A stretch of 64,000 nucleotides of DNA from Hofstenia miamia (Eukaryota; Xenacoelomorpha; Acoela): NCBI GenBank assembly GCA_004352715.1, contig SCFE01000070.1:1368144-1432143 (forward strand). Reading direction: 5' to 3'. The translations under genes were made by a program, and so were the position numbers. Position 1 is the first letter of the stretch, and every line of letters starts with the position of its first letter. Under the pieces are notes generated by a model. The model worked only from the letters and a program-made list of their open reading frames with translations, was not told the DNA's origin and did no database searches. Of this stretch, positions 11,180 to 23,227 are shown one piece after another.

Positions 11180-11625
11180 TGGAACGGAACAATGTATGGA
11201 GATGATTCATTCGAAAAATTTTAAATAGATTCCTTAGCTAAAATAAAAATTAAAGCCTTGAAAAAAGGTATAAACATGCTTGAACAGTAGACCAAACAAA
11301 ACTGACCTAATACATAAGCATACGTAAGTTTTGCATTCATGGATTATTCGCTAGAGGTGTAAAAACGCCTAAAATCATTATTTCAGAAAAGCAGTTATAT
11401 TATAATACAGTCATGAAACATATGGCTTTTAATAATGAAATAATAGAATTGATTAGATAGATTTTGGCTTTGGTGAATTTATAAAAACAACATATGTCAA
11501 CATTCATAAGAGTTTGAGGAACAACAAAAGAAGAAGGGTGATTAATTTAGATTAATTATAGATATTCAACGGCTGTGTAAACAGTTTCAAATAGATTAAT
11601 ACGATCAGAGTTGTCAAAACGAAAA
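11180..11625. other. AT-rich spacer upstream of G2
   Basis: No coding signal, repeat or RNA gene seen. It would hold the G2 promoter, but no convincing promoter element is recognisable. Confidence 0.4.
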
Positions 11626-11800
11626 ATGAGGAAAGTTCTTGGCTGGACGACATTTTCTTTCCAACTTTGTCTATCAACATGTGGTATAGCAATGTGCATC
11701 GTTTGTTCAATGAATTGTTTGTTAGCGGTGTTTGAAAAACATGGACTCAAGGTTCAAAGCTATTTGCCTCAAAAAATTCAAGGCCAATATGAGGAGCCAG
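11626..11800 (+). CDS. G2 exon 1: N-terminal membrane-segment exon
   Basis: A 175-nt exon from ATG to donor CCAG|GTGAGC, phase 1. It encodes a basic start (MRKV), a hydrophobic segment containing CGIAMCIVCSMNCLL, and a polar end closing in YEEP. Length, phase and signature equal those of the other three family members. An upstream in-frame TTG at 11611 is not needed as a start. It can be joined in frame either to the cassette exon at 12641 or directly to the large exon at 13754. In G2 there is no upstream in-frame ATG next to the large exon, which is the best argument that this exon supplies the start. Confidence 0.6.
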
Positions 11801-13753
11801 GTGAGCAAATTTGTTGACAAATTCCTGTATAATATAGATGTTCTGTAACTAATAACCAAATATATTTATTACAATATTCTAATGCCCAATGCGAGTGCGC
11901 ATCGCATCTTTACAATGCAAATTCTTACAATACTAACTACGAAGTTTGAAATGTTGATCTAATTTTAAAAAGTTGACCTAAATCAATCATGAAGAAATTG
12001 AGTATTTTAAAAAATTTGATCCAATTCGACCCCGCCAAATTTGTTGATTAAAAATTCAGATTCTTTAATACACCAAAACACCTTTTGACATCTTGACATA
12101 ATTTCTTTGTTAAATCAAAATTAAAATCAAAAGGTTGTGTCTACCTTTATATTTTTTGTGGTTAAACTCAATTGCTTTTCTGCAAAGCAAAAGATTCCAT
12201 TGAAAACAAGATACATATTTAATTATTCAATTTTCAAATAATAAAGAAACAGTAAAACCAAATTAAAATGAATTTGAAAATTAAAATGGGAAAGAAGGGG
12301 TTGCAACGAGGTTTGTGGGTCAGGCCAGCTTCCCGAGTCAATTTTCCACCTAAATCCTTCGCGTCAACTGGGTCTGAAATACTTAATAAGCAATTGAAAG
12401 TGAAATGAATGTACACAAAAGAGTCTGTCTCAATAAAGTCAAGATAATTATTGTTTTAAGGTTTTCAGAATTTTTTACATTGATTTTCATTTGTTGCTAT
12501 AATGGAATAATACTAAGCTATAATTCCTGACATTCGCTTTAAATCTAAATCTAAATCAAATTGCTGCTAGAAATAGAACACTCTTTACGTTAATATACTT
12601 AATATATTAATTCAAATAAAATGTTTTCTCCAAATTAAAGAAAATTGTCCGGTGTGTTGTATAAAATTACTTCTTCTCCGTCAGAGAGAGATTCGTCAGC
12701 TGCAAAGATTACTAGAAGGGATACAACGCGGGCAAAGTAAGCCATTGTTGCATCTCAAATAATGTTTTGCATTGTAATATTCTAAAAATTGTTTGAGTAT
12801 ATTATTTTTTCTAACTATATATGCCCCTTATATTAAGATTCTTCTTCTTCCTGTTTAGTTTCAAAAATAAACGGGTCCAATCGAATAATTTATTCTAAAA
12901 TTTTATCTAGTGTCAATCGGGAAATTCCATCCTCGTAGGCTAGGTCATCGCGCCCCATTTTGTGACCCAATTACAACTCTACAACATACCAATTGCAGTA
13001 TGTGATTGATTAAACTTTCTGGTCTAAGCAAAGGATGTTGAATCAAAACATACTTTCAACGCGAAATTGTATTCAATTGCACCCACCAAACTTATTTGTG
13101 TAACTAAAAAGGCAACCTATCAACCATTTTGTCTCTGATGAAATCCCAGTGCATTGCTAATTGATTTGTGGATTTGATTTCAGCTGCATAAATTTCTCAA
13201 ACTTAAACTGCCTATATCCTTTTAAAAGGACAAATGAGTTTCCACTGCTCTAAACAATTTCTCCAAGTCCATTCCGAACGCTGTAATTCGTGAGACATTG
13301 ACACATCTTTTGGTGAATGTACTCAAATTTAATGAATATTTGTACTAAAATGTATTCGGTTCAGCTAAACGTTGATAACGGAAACATATGTTGTATTCAT
13401 GGCTCTTAGTTAAGCCATAACGGCATTCGATATTGTTGGAACTTTATAAATGCTTGTATGTAATCAAAAAAGAAAAATGCAATTTGATTTTATAGAATTG
13501 TTATTGTCTATATTTTAGCATTCAAAAATTATAGGTCGGCTAAAAACAACAAAATTACTGTAGAACATACTACATTAAATTATGGGGCTTCAAGTCTAAA
13601 AATGTTGGTAAAAGAATAATACATCATATTAATAAAAAATACAAATTTGCAGATTATATAATTTCAAGAGATAGTAATCTAAAATCCAATATTGATTAAT
13701 ATTAATCTATTAAAGTGTAAATAGTAATATATCACTAATCGAGAATCTTTTAG
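11801..13753. other. G2 intron(s)
   Basis: AT-rich, about 1.95 kb. It contains one possible cassette exon (12641-12736) and otherwise no feature I can support. The 3' end reads gagaatctttTAG at 13753. Confidence 0.5.
12641..12736 (+). CDS. Possible cassette exon in the G2 intron (coiled-coil type)
   Basis: A 96-nt open segment lies between an AG acceptor (caaattaaag) and a strong donor (CAAA|GTAAGC). It is phase 1 at both ends, so it can be included or skipped without changing the G2 frame. It encodes 32 residues starting E-N-C-P-V-C-C, followed by an amphipathic stretch REIRQLQRLLEG. It is GC-richer than the surrounding intron. I do not see an equivalent in the G1, G3 or G4 introns, so it could be an exon of a different protein or a chance open segment. 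Confidence 0.35.
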
Positions 13754-16700
13754 CCATATTAGTCCTTGGTAATGGAATTAACTACTATACATGTGAGGAG
13801 AGAGGACCATATGAAGAGAAATTAAAAATTGGGTGCGAATACCAAACAATAGAAATCAATGTTACAATGGAGGACTTCGCTGATCAAGAAATGTATCACC
13901 ACTTGAAAACTTTGCCGAATTGGGCACAAAAAGTCACCGCAACCTCAATAAAAAATAAATCTGAATGTGAAAATGGAACTATTCGAACAAAAAGAACTCC
14001 AGCGTTTAATTCATGTTACGTAACTCTTGGAAACACACAGAATATATTGGCGATATGTCTTATTGACATTGAGAAAACCTGCGAATACAAAGACTGCAAA
14101 AGTGACTATGATTCGATAGAATGTAGTGAATATAGAGCTTGTATAGAAAACAAATATGAAATAGATGGTCATTGGTGTGCTAATTATATAAATCCAAACA
14201 TGTTGAATGGAGAAATCACACCTGATGCAATTACAGCAATGCGATGCTATGAAAAGAAAATAGGTTTTACTTCACACATTGTTACAACAAAACCAACTAC
14301 AGAAAAAATCACCTCAATGGGGATGACAACTGAAGATAGCAAAGAAGCATCTAATTTAGTTGATTGGACAACTTCAAATACACAATTTCCTGTTGCTTCA
14401 AGAACTACAGAAGAACAAACTGAAAATTTTTCTGATAATAATGAATTCATTTCAGCAAGATCCACAGTTGAAGGTGAAATCGAGGAAAGCACTCAAAGTG
14501 TGAGACCTACAATGCAATCCACGCATGGTGCACTCAACCCAACTAAGCAATCGACAGTTGAAAATCAACAAACTACTAAAGATATGATGAGCACAATTCA
14601 ATCCACAGATGAAACGTTCAATCCAACTGAGAAATCGACAGTTGAAAATCAACAAACTACTAAAGATATGATGAACACAATTCAATCCACAGATGAAACG
14701 TTCAATCCAACTGAGCAATCGACAGTTGAAAATCAACAAACTACTAAAGATATGATGAGCACAATTCAATCCACAGATGAAACGTTCAATCCAACTGAGC
14801 AATCGACAGTTGAAAATCAACAAACTACTAAAGATATGATGAACACAATTCAATCCACAGATGAAACGTTCAATCCAACTGAGCAATCGACAGTTGAAAA
14901 TCAACAAACTACTAAAGATATGATGAGCACAATTCAATCCACAGATGAAACGTTCAATCCAACTGAGCAATCGACAGTTGAAAATCAACAAACTACTAAA
15001 GATATGATGAACACAATTCAATCCACAGATGAAACGTTCAATCCAACTGAGCAATCGACAGTTGAAAATCAACAAACTACTAAAGATATGATGAGCACAA
15101 TTCAATCCACAGATGAAACGTTCAATCCAACTGAGCAATCGACAGTTGAAAATCAACAAACTACTAAAGATATGATGAACACAATTCAATCCACAGATGA
15201 AACGTTCAATCCAACTGAGCAATCGACAGTTGAAAATCAACAAACTACTAAAGATATGATGAGCACAATTCAATCCACAGATGAAACGTTCAATCCAACT
15301 GAGCAATCGACAGTTGAAAATCAACAAACTACTAAAGATATGATGAACACAATTCAATCCACAGATGAAACGTTCAATCCAACTGAGCAATCGACAGTTG
15401 AAAATCAACAAACTACTAAAGATATGATGAGCACAATTCAATCCACAGATGAAACGTTCAATCCAACTGAGCAATCGACAGTTGAAAATCAACAAACTAC
15501 TAAAGATATGATGAACACAATTCAATCCACAGATGAAACGTTCAATCCAACTGAGCAATCGACAGTTGAAAATCAACAAACTACTAAAGATATGATGAGC
15601 ACAATTCAATCCACAGATGAAACGTTCAATCCAACTGAGCAATCGACAGTTGAAAATCAACAAACTACTAAAGATATGATGAACACAATTCAATCCACAG
15701 ATGAAACGTTCAATCCAACTGAGCAATCGACGGTTGAAAATCAACAAACTACTAAAGATATGATGAGCACAATTCAATCCACAGATGAAACGTTCAATCC
15801 AACTGAGCAATCGACAGTTGAAAATCAACAAACTACTAAAGATATGATGAACACAATTCAATCCACAGATGAAACGTTCAATCCAACTGAGCAATCGACA
15901 GTTGAAAATCAACAAACTACTAAAGATATGATGAACACAATTCAATCCACAGATGAAACGTTCAATCCAACTGAGCAATCGACGGTTGAAAATCAACAAA
16001 CTACTAAAGATATGATGAACACAATTCAATCCACAGATGAAACGTTCAATCCAACTGAGCAATCGACAGTTGAAAATCAACAAACTACTAAAGATATGAT
16101 GAACACAATTCAATCCACAGATGAAACGTTCAATCCAACTGAGCAATCGACGGTTGAAAATCAACAAACTACTAAAGATATGATGAACACAATTCAATCC
16201 ACAGATGAAACGTTCAATCCAACTGAGCAATCGACAGTTGAAAATCAACAAACTACTAAAGATATGATGAACACAATTCAATCCACAGATGAAACGTTCA
16301 ATCCAACTGAGAAATCGTCAGTTGAAAATCAACAAACTACTAAAGATATGATGAGCACAATTCAATCCGCAGATGAAACGTTCAATCCAACTAAGCAATT
16401 GACGGTTGAAAATCAACAAACTACTAAAGATATGATGAGCAAAATTCAATCCACAGATGAAGCGTCACTTGAAAGTCTCGGTGAAATCAGTACAATTCAA
16501 ACTAAAGCATTTACTGTTAATGAAGAGATAAAACAAGATTTCGAAGGAAATGCGGAAGTGTCACCTGCAATTAATAATGATATATGCAATCTTATAAAAC
16601 AAGCACGAAAAGAGAATGTCCCAAATAATATTTCACCATTTCGTGTGATTCTCGTTAAGGGGAGTGGGAATTGGGTTAAGAATCAACATGTTGCTCTATC

Positions 16701-17298
16701 AGTAAGTGTTGACGAAGGCGATGTTGGAGCCTGGAGTTTAATTACTGATTCATTTGAAAATATGAGGCAGGCTGTAGAAGAATCGTCTTCGAAAATAGCA
16801 AAACTAAGGCTGCTGTCAAAGTTGATCAACGAACACTCATGGATATTTCTATCAAGCGAATTAAACTCAATGATTGCAATATCAAAAGAATTGGTACAAG
16901 AGGATGGTGTTTTTCAAAAAGCAAGAATGAAGCATGAAACGATATTTTCCCATGGGGGTAGCACCTCATTGGTAACATTATTTGTCAGATGGAAGGATGG
17001 GTATTTTTTTATTGTCAATGCGACTAAATCATTGGACACATTTAGCTTCATTTTTCAAATAATCGGTTTAATTTTACTAATGGATCGGTGCCTAAAAGCA
17101 ATTCAAGATGTCATGAAACTAATTAAAGAGCGGAAAAATGAAATTACAGAAGTTAATCCAACAAACCTTCAAAATGAAGAACCGGCATTTGCAATCATCA
17201 AAAGAGAAAGCCCATCAAATCCAGAAGCAACATCCGGTCAAGAAAATGAAAAGGAGAGACCGTTTACATACTATGAAGAATTGTTAATTGATCTATAA
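13754..17298 (+). CDS. G2 exon 2: surface-type glycoprotein with a giant repeat stalk
   Basis: The exon starts in phase 1 after ctttTAG with ILVLGNGI and reads 1180 residues to TAA at 17298. The first in-frame ATG (13867) lies inside the conserved head domain, so it is not the true start. The head has 10 of the 11 family cysteines, LPNWAQKVTATSI and a furin-like R-T-K-R. A Thr-rich linker leads into 23 repeats of 28 residues (14551-16465). Then comes the conserved domain: DICNLI, SPFRVILVKGSGNW, GAWSLITDSF, LLSKLINEHSW, VRWKDGYFF. A hydrophobic stretch (FSFIFQIIGLILLM) and a charged tail ending YYEELLIDL follow. Predicted single-pass or two-anchor membrane glycoprotein; family unknown to me. 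The repeats contain many Thr/Ser and little hydrophobic sequence, as in mucin-like stalks. Confidence 0.75.
14512..16465 (+). repeat. 84-bp coding minisatellite, 23 copies (G2 stalk)
   Basis: The repeat starts at tcgacagttgaaaatcaac (14551) and recurs every 84 bp to 16399, preceded by a partial divergent unit from 14512. Each unit encodes 28 residues: STVENQQTTKDMM(S/N)TI followed by QSTDETFNPTEQ. Copies 1-16 alternate Ser and Asn at one position, giving a 168-bp higher-order period; copies 16-21 are all Asn; 22 and 23 are Ser. A silent acggttg/acagttg difference also alternates in copies 17-21. End copies are the most divergent. Identity between internal copies is almost complete. Confidence 0.97.
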
Positions 17299-18035
17299 AA
17301 TTAGATTTTGTGGCTATTATATTATATTCGAAATGCTAAACCTTGACATTTCATTCTCACATTAAAAGGCTCTATGATCAATTATTGTTAGGAAGATTTT
17401 GCCTGAAATATCATTATTAAATATTAGTCCATCGATCTGCTAATGAACTTGGCGAAATTTTTTCAAAAATTTATTCAAGATATCGATTTTTCAAAAGAAA
17501 AGAAAGATCTTACTTTAAACGCTATCCTCATTTGTTGTAGAACCAATATTGATTTTGCCATTTATTGAAATTGCTAAACAACATCTCGCGACTATTCTGT
17601 AAACGACTCAATTCACCGTATTGGTGTGCAATTAAAATAGATCAACGTTTTGAAATGAAAAATATAAAAATTTAAAATATTTTCACCCAACTACTGTACA
17701 TTCAAGATTAATCAACTATTATACAAAGCATTTAATTGACTGAGATCCATTTTTGAGGCAACAGTAAATTTTGGTTAATTACATTCCAAATGAACTTTTG
17801 CGCAACTTATATTTTTGTAAACTGGTTAAAATTTACCGTCTCATAGAGAAATCACAAAGTTTTTAAATGAATAATAAAGAAACAAAGAACTTAATGCTCG
17901 GGATTCTACAGATATTTCATTTAGTAGTGTTCAAACCGAACACGCAGTAAGTAAAAATTGCAATCCACGTTAGAATCAGGCAAATTTGACAGTTAAATTT
18001 AAATCACCAGTGTGATGATTTTATTAATTATGAAA
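17299..18035. other. Spacer downstream of G2
   Basis: AT-rich; no gene or repeat seen beyond the probable 3' untranslated region of G2. Confidence 0.4.
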
Positions 18036-18089
18036 ATGTCGAATCAATGGGGAGAGTTGAATCAACGTATCTATTCGGGCATAAGAAGG
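18036..18089 (+). CDS. Possible first exon (18 codons) with a strong splice donor
   Basis: ATG opens MSNQWGELNQRIYSGIRR and meets AGG|GTAAGC in phase 0. The donor is good and the composition looks coding, but no matching downstream exon could be identified. It could begin a plus-strand gene whose remaining exons lie further right, or be chance. Confidence 0.2.
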
Positions 18090-19845
18090 GTAAGCTTTTT
18101 GTTTTCAGTTAAAGATTTTTGTTCAAATCACATTCAAAAATTTCTATTTAAGTATTTAAATTTTGCTATTCATATATATTCTATTGTTAAAGTTAATCAA
18201 TAGAGAACCGGTTGTTTTCTGCATTTAAAATGATAATCTGAATATATTTCTTCATAGGTCTGAGACAGCATGCTTGGCTTAGATACCTAACTTTAAAGGC
18301 TGTATAATAGCGCATAATAAAAGCAAATGAGTATACTATAATAAATTTATTATATCCTACACCAATAGCGAAATTATTAAATTGACCAACTAAATTTACT
18401 TTTGCACTTTCTCACTAATTAAAAAGCAAATACAATTCGAGGCGTTTGCCTTTTCTTTTTTCAGTATAGTTCTTTTGAAACCAATTATTTATTATAAATT
18501 AAATAAGTAGGGGTTTGCACCCCAAAACACATGTCTTAAAAAAATCCAAATTGTGAATAGCTCAAGACTCACGGTAAATTTCCATCACATGAAATTTAGT
18601 TCTATCCCTCTCCTTAAAAAATTGTGTAAATATCCTTGAACAAAAAATTTATGGACATTTTGTCCGAAGATAGTATTAACACATTTTTATACTGAAATTA
18701 TTCTATTTCATATTTAGCTCGTTTTATTGCCTATATTGCATTTTTTGTTACAATTTGGGTAGCACAGGGAGAATAAACGTATTGTGCAGTACAATTTGTA
18801 TCACAGCGCAAAAAAAATAGGAAAAAAATTGCATTGATTCAATTTATTGCTACAATCTTATACGAAATTTCATATTTTGCTGATGTATTGTAGATAAAGA
18901 TGACGCCAGAAAAATATGCTGACAATATGCAATATCACTATGTATATTAATTAAGAGAAGTTACCTGCCAAATTTCAAACCGATTGGGCTATTATTAAGG
19001 AAAATAAGTAGAGAATGAAATTCTGCAGACTCCCAATAAACGACGAATGAAAAAAGCCAAATATTAATAATTGTTATTTAAGTATTTAACTTCAAGCGAT
19101 TGAAGTGGTGTGATGTGAATAAAATACATTACCATGAAATACATTCTTAATACTGATTTAATTACAAAAACTAAACCAGCCCTATGTAATTAATTAAATG
19201 AGATTAAAACGTACAAAAGTCTTCACCACTCAATGAATTTCTAATTATTGATTAAAAAATACATCTATAATAACAGGAAACTATTTTTAGTATAAGTGCG
19301 AGACCAAACATGCTGCATTTGAGTGGAATCTCACTAATCCAAAATCATTATTCTCATATAGCATTTACTTATAACAAAGCGAAACGATGCAACTAAAACA
19401 GTGTCAAATCACAATGATTCAGGAATTATATTGAAAAATAAGTGCATGTACTGCAATAAGGCTAACTTTTTGAAACTAGAAAGTATATTCACTTCAAAAT
19501 ATTTAGCTGAAAAATAATGCTGCATATAGTTGTTTGATGCTCTGGTGTTACAAAATTCATTTTTTTAAACAGATTTGAGGATCTTCACAACATGCGAGAA
19601 ATTCACACATTCTCTTTCTCAAAATAAATGCTACTACATAAAAATAAAAATTATACGTTATTCCCTCTTTTTAATCTACAAATAATTAAAGAGGACTAGA
19701 TGTCAAAAGCCGCTAAAAACTAAAAATTGATTGTCTTTACTCAATTAATTATAAATTGTAGAGATTTAAATTACACAATTGTGTTTTTGCAGAAAATCAA
19801 TATATTTATTTAAATTTTATGCTTAATGTACTTATATAGATCAGA
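18090..19845. other. AT-rich intergenic or intronic DNA
   Basis: No coding segment, RNA gene or clear repeat is visible. Confidence 0.4.
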
Positions 19846-21538
19846 GATGGAAGCCAGTAGGTATTGACAACTGAACCGGATCTGGTCACTCTTAATTTTA
19901 CTTCACTTGTCAAAACCGGTCACTTTGAGTTGAGTTTCTGGTCACACATGTCAGCTAATTCAGTTTCTCAAATCTCAACCTGCGAAAACACGCGACAATT
20001 AACATAATTACATATATTAAAATATAAATACGTTATTAAAATTAAATACGTTCACTTATGTGCACAGCACGGTTGTGCGAAAAGGTTAGTAGATCACATA
20101 TGCAATTCACTCAAGTCGTCTTTTTTGAATAAATACAAGTGCAATACGTAATAGTGCCATTAAATATTGAATGTCAATTCAGTGGTATAAATGCTGTAAA
20201 TAAGAGCTCTGAGGATCTAAGTATCTAAACGATAACACCATATGTAATTGTAACTCTCCATTTAACTTTTAATGTCATATATTGCAAATGAATCGTAATA
20301 GTGATGATTTTGAACTTATATAGAAACTGTTAGTAAGCATGGCCATTGCCCATTGTGCCTTTAAAGGCACAAACCAATAAGATTCCATAACTCATTACCG
20401 GATTATATTTTTAGAGTAAACATCACGTTTAATTTATGACGGGTGGCGGAATTTTAACCTTGATGGGGGAACCATAAGTACTATGCCTAAATCGTCCCAG
20501 AGAGTACCTCCTCGCAGTGGTTCCTGGATATTAATAACCTACACTCAATGGGCGCGTCGTTGTACCGAGGCCTACATTTACACCAAACGTTAAAACCAGG
20601 GTAATAGAAGGTACCACCTGTGTACTTTGTACATATGGAGGCGATAACGGTAGAAAACCCTGTCTGTTCAGTTTTGGGTAGCCAAACGACGACACAGTCG
20701 TAACACTGTTAGCACGACTGCTACTGGTGCCTGTAATGAGTGCATCTCATGGGGCAGTCTCTTTGTCTCTGGCCTATGAGATAGGCCTATCCCAGAGTTT
20801 GCTGTGCATGATCCGACATGCCTTTTAATCGGAGTCTCTAATTCGCTAGATGCTTTGCATTCAATGAATACGCCCGCGTACTCCAATATAATTTCCGGAT
20901 CTTTATAGCAGCCAGTAGGTGCTCTCTTAGTCACTACCATTAGTAGCCTTGGTTGGCCAAAGCGGAAGCGGTGCAACCCTCTCAACTGAAGTTCTGCCTT
21001 CGGCTTCACTCTGCTGATCAGACTCAACACAGGTCAGCACTCTGTCCCCAGGGATCGCCAGAGGTTTCTCAAGATTACGCCGCCTTAGTGGTACACTTCA
21101 GGGGTAAAGGCCGATCGAATCGTGGATTCACCCACTCATCAGTCTGTCGACTGCTTGAACCCTGACCTTGACGGGATCATTTCGATTTCCGGATCACAAC
21201 GGAGCGTTAAGCTCTGTTTATGATTATTAATTAGATTTAAAATTAAGATTCAAAATCCTCATCATCGATGTTTGGAAGTAATCACAGCGTGCTATTAATT
21301 ACTAAAATCTATCCTGAAATAATTAATTACATAGGATTACCAACATTCAAACAAAACACTATTAAAATTTGCAAAATTAAAAGTATTGGGTAACTTGTCT
21401 CAATTTTTAGTTTATGTCTTTAAATAAATAATGTGAGGCAACGTGGGCACCGGAAAGGCCAACACTGGTCACCAGTCAGGGCTGACCGGAACCGGATCAG
21501 CCATGGTCGCCAATTGAGGATACCGTTTCAATCTCTGA
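19846..21538. mobile_element. Possible non-autonomous DNA transposon with degenerate terminal repeats
   Basis: The left end reads CAGAGATGGAA and the reverse complement of the right end reads CAGAGATTGAA. Both ends are followed by CCGG- and GGTCA-rich words that differ from the AT-rich surroundings. hAT-type elements often begin CAGxGxTGGxAA. The flanking 8-mers do not form a convincing target duplication, so the boundaries are tentative. The GC-rich island at 20437-21215 lies inside. Confidence 0.3.
20437..21215. other. GC-rich island with a 120-codon minus-strand open frame
   Basis: About 780 bp of near-balanced base composition sit in DNA that is otherwise around 70% AT, with fairly sharp edges. 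The minus strand has an open frame at 21030-20668 with no recognisable domain. A string like an RNA polymerase III B box (gatcgaatc) occurs at about 21112, but no matching A box or tRNA fold was found. Most likely the interior of a repeat element. Confidence 0.4.
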
Positions 21539-21550
21539 CATTATTTGATT

Positions 21551-21555
<5 letters not shown>

Positions 21556-21612
<57 letters not shown>
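21556..21612. repeat. (AT)n microsatellite grading into TATG
   Basis: A simple dinucleotide run of about 24 units, followed by a few tatg units. Confidence 0.95.
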
Positions 21613-21614
<2 letters not shown>

Positions 21615-22993
21615 ATATATTAAGGTTGTGACTTTTTCTGTTATTTTCTGAATTTTCAAATTTTACATTGCGTCATGAGATGAGCAATTATTGTTGGTTT
21701 CAGTTATTTGTGAAAAAAATCTCCCACGTAAAAGCAAGTGCTTAAATGAGAAGTGATACCGGTGAATCGTACTACTTTCAACTAAACCAAAGCATAAAAG
21801 TCAATAATTGTTCATCTTAACGGCATTCAAAGAGGTAAAATAGAATTTAAAGCTTCACGTGATATTGCGGAACAGAACACAGAAATTTGACAGAAACGAA
21901 TTTCGCAAAATCGAATAATTAACGGAAGTGTGTAAATTTTTGAAATTTCTTTGCCTGGGCGCTGCGCGATTGCAATCATACACTGTGATAGACGTTTTGT
22001 AATTACTTAGAAAATTTTCATCCGGGGTTGTGACGCCTAAAAAAGGTAGGAAATTTACCAAGGCGCATTAAAAAAGTTTCACATTTTTTTGAATAATATT
22101 CTAAAATTTAAGAGGTGTGGGCATGTTCCTTTTGCAGTTTCGAAATAAATAGTGTTTTTGTAACTTTAAATGAGTTTCCGCTGAATGATTTTTAATGCAG
22201 ATCTCAAAAATTGATGTAGATCTAGTATTTCTTTGATAAAATTTCATCACATTATTATAGGAAAAACAGTATGTTTTGAAGAAAAAAAATATATGTATAT
22301 GCGTGTGTGGGTGTGTATGAGTGTATAAGATAATAAAAGTAACCGTTTTCTTTATTTTCCTATAGTTTAAAATCTAAAAATATCAATATCATTGGGTCAT
22401 TACTTCGAAAAATTTTCAAAACTGCGCATTCCTGAAAAATATTTCCCCATAAAATGAAATTGATTGATAATTATATACCAACAATATAACAAACTATGAT
22501 AATAATTTCACTTGAATCAATTGCCAAATTTAGTCCGAGACTAGATAAAAAGGTTTACGAGAATTCAAATGCGGCCATTGCTTTATTTGTCCAACTTGAG
22601 CTTGCCTACCAGAATTAGAAAACAAAATGAATGCAAAAACTCGGAAAAAGAAATCAATATTTAATTTCCAATTATATATAAAATTGAATATAAAATGCTC
22701 ATCTACAAATTTATAGAAAATGTATAGTGAAAAGTCGATGCGAAAGCTTCTCAGGAAGAAATATCATATCTTCAGTAGATTAATCATGATCTTGTTCCAC
22801 AGTAATAAACTCTAATTTAAACACATTTCTTTCTTTTGTTTGATTTGTATTGATCATTTTTCAAAAAATACAAATTTTGAAAAATAAAGCACCTTCTCGA
22901 CTTCCACATGAAACACGCTAAATTTCATTTTGTATATTATTTCGAATTAATAATAACACCCTTATGTAATGATAGCGATGATAGCAATATGGC
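21613..22993. other. AT-rich DNA without recognisable features
   Basis: Short chance open frames only. A small TG-rich patch (gtgtgtgggtgtgtatg) lies near 22300. Confidence 0.4.
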
Positions 22994-23227
22994 ATGAAAG
23001 GGAGAGTGGAAGATTGTATGACGGCACAGAAACCCAGGAATGAAGAAAATGTAGTGGTCTGGTTGGATCTTGTATCCGAAATAACTGGCTTAGAACCTAT
23101 TGAATTGAAGGATTTTGAGCCGAGCCACACGTACACGTGTGAAAAAAGAATTGCGTCGAAAGAAGAAAGATTTCTATTTTGCGGATTTCAACGTTCAAAG
23201 AGGAACTGTGTGAAAGAAAGCTATTAA
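22994..23227 (+). CDS. Short open frame of unknown nature, possibly a decayed exon
   Basis: The 77-codon frame has more coding-like composition than its surroundings (acidic and Lys-rich, for example NEENVVVWLDLVSEITGLEP). A second basic stretch (RKIRCRKQMLRFIQKKES) follows in another frame at about 23260-23340. No domain is recognised and no good splice sites bound it. It may be a relic. Confidence 0.15.
   Translation: MKGRVEDCMTAQKPRNEENVVVWLDLVSEITGLEPIELKDFEPSHTYTCEKRIASKEERFLFCGFQRSKRNCVKESY

Noticed and set aside
14452-16281. 609-codon antisense open frame across the G2 repeats
   Set aside because: It exists only because the 84-bp unit (divisible by 3) has no stop in that antisense frame, so every copy stays open. 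It shows a repeated hydrophobic word, no start context and no conserved domain.
14512-16465. CRISPR-like regular repeats
   Set aside because: Units are contiguous, in frame and coding, with no spacers; the genome is eukaryotic.
21100-21120. Pol III B box as evidence for a tRNA gene
   Set aside because: Single 9-mer match without an A box or acceptor stem.
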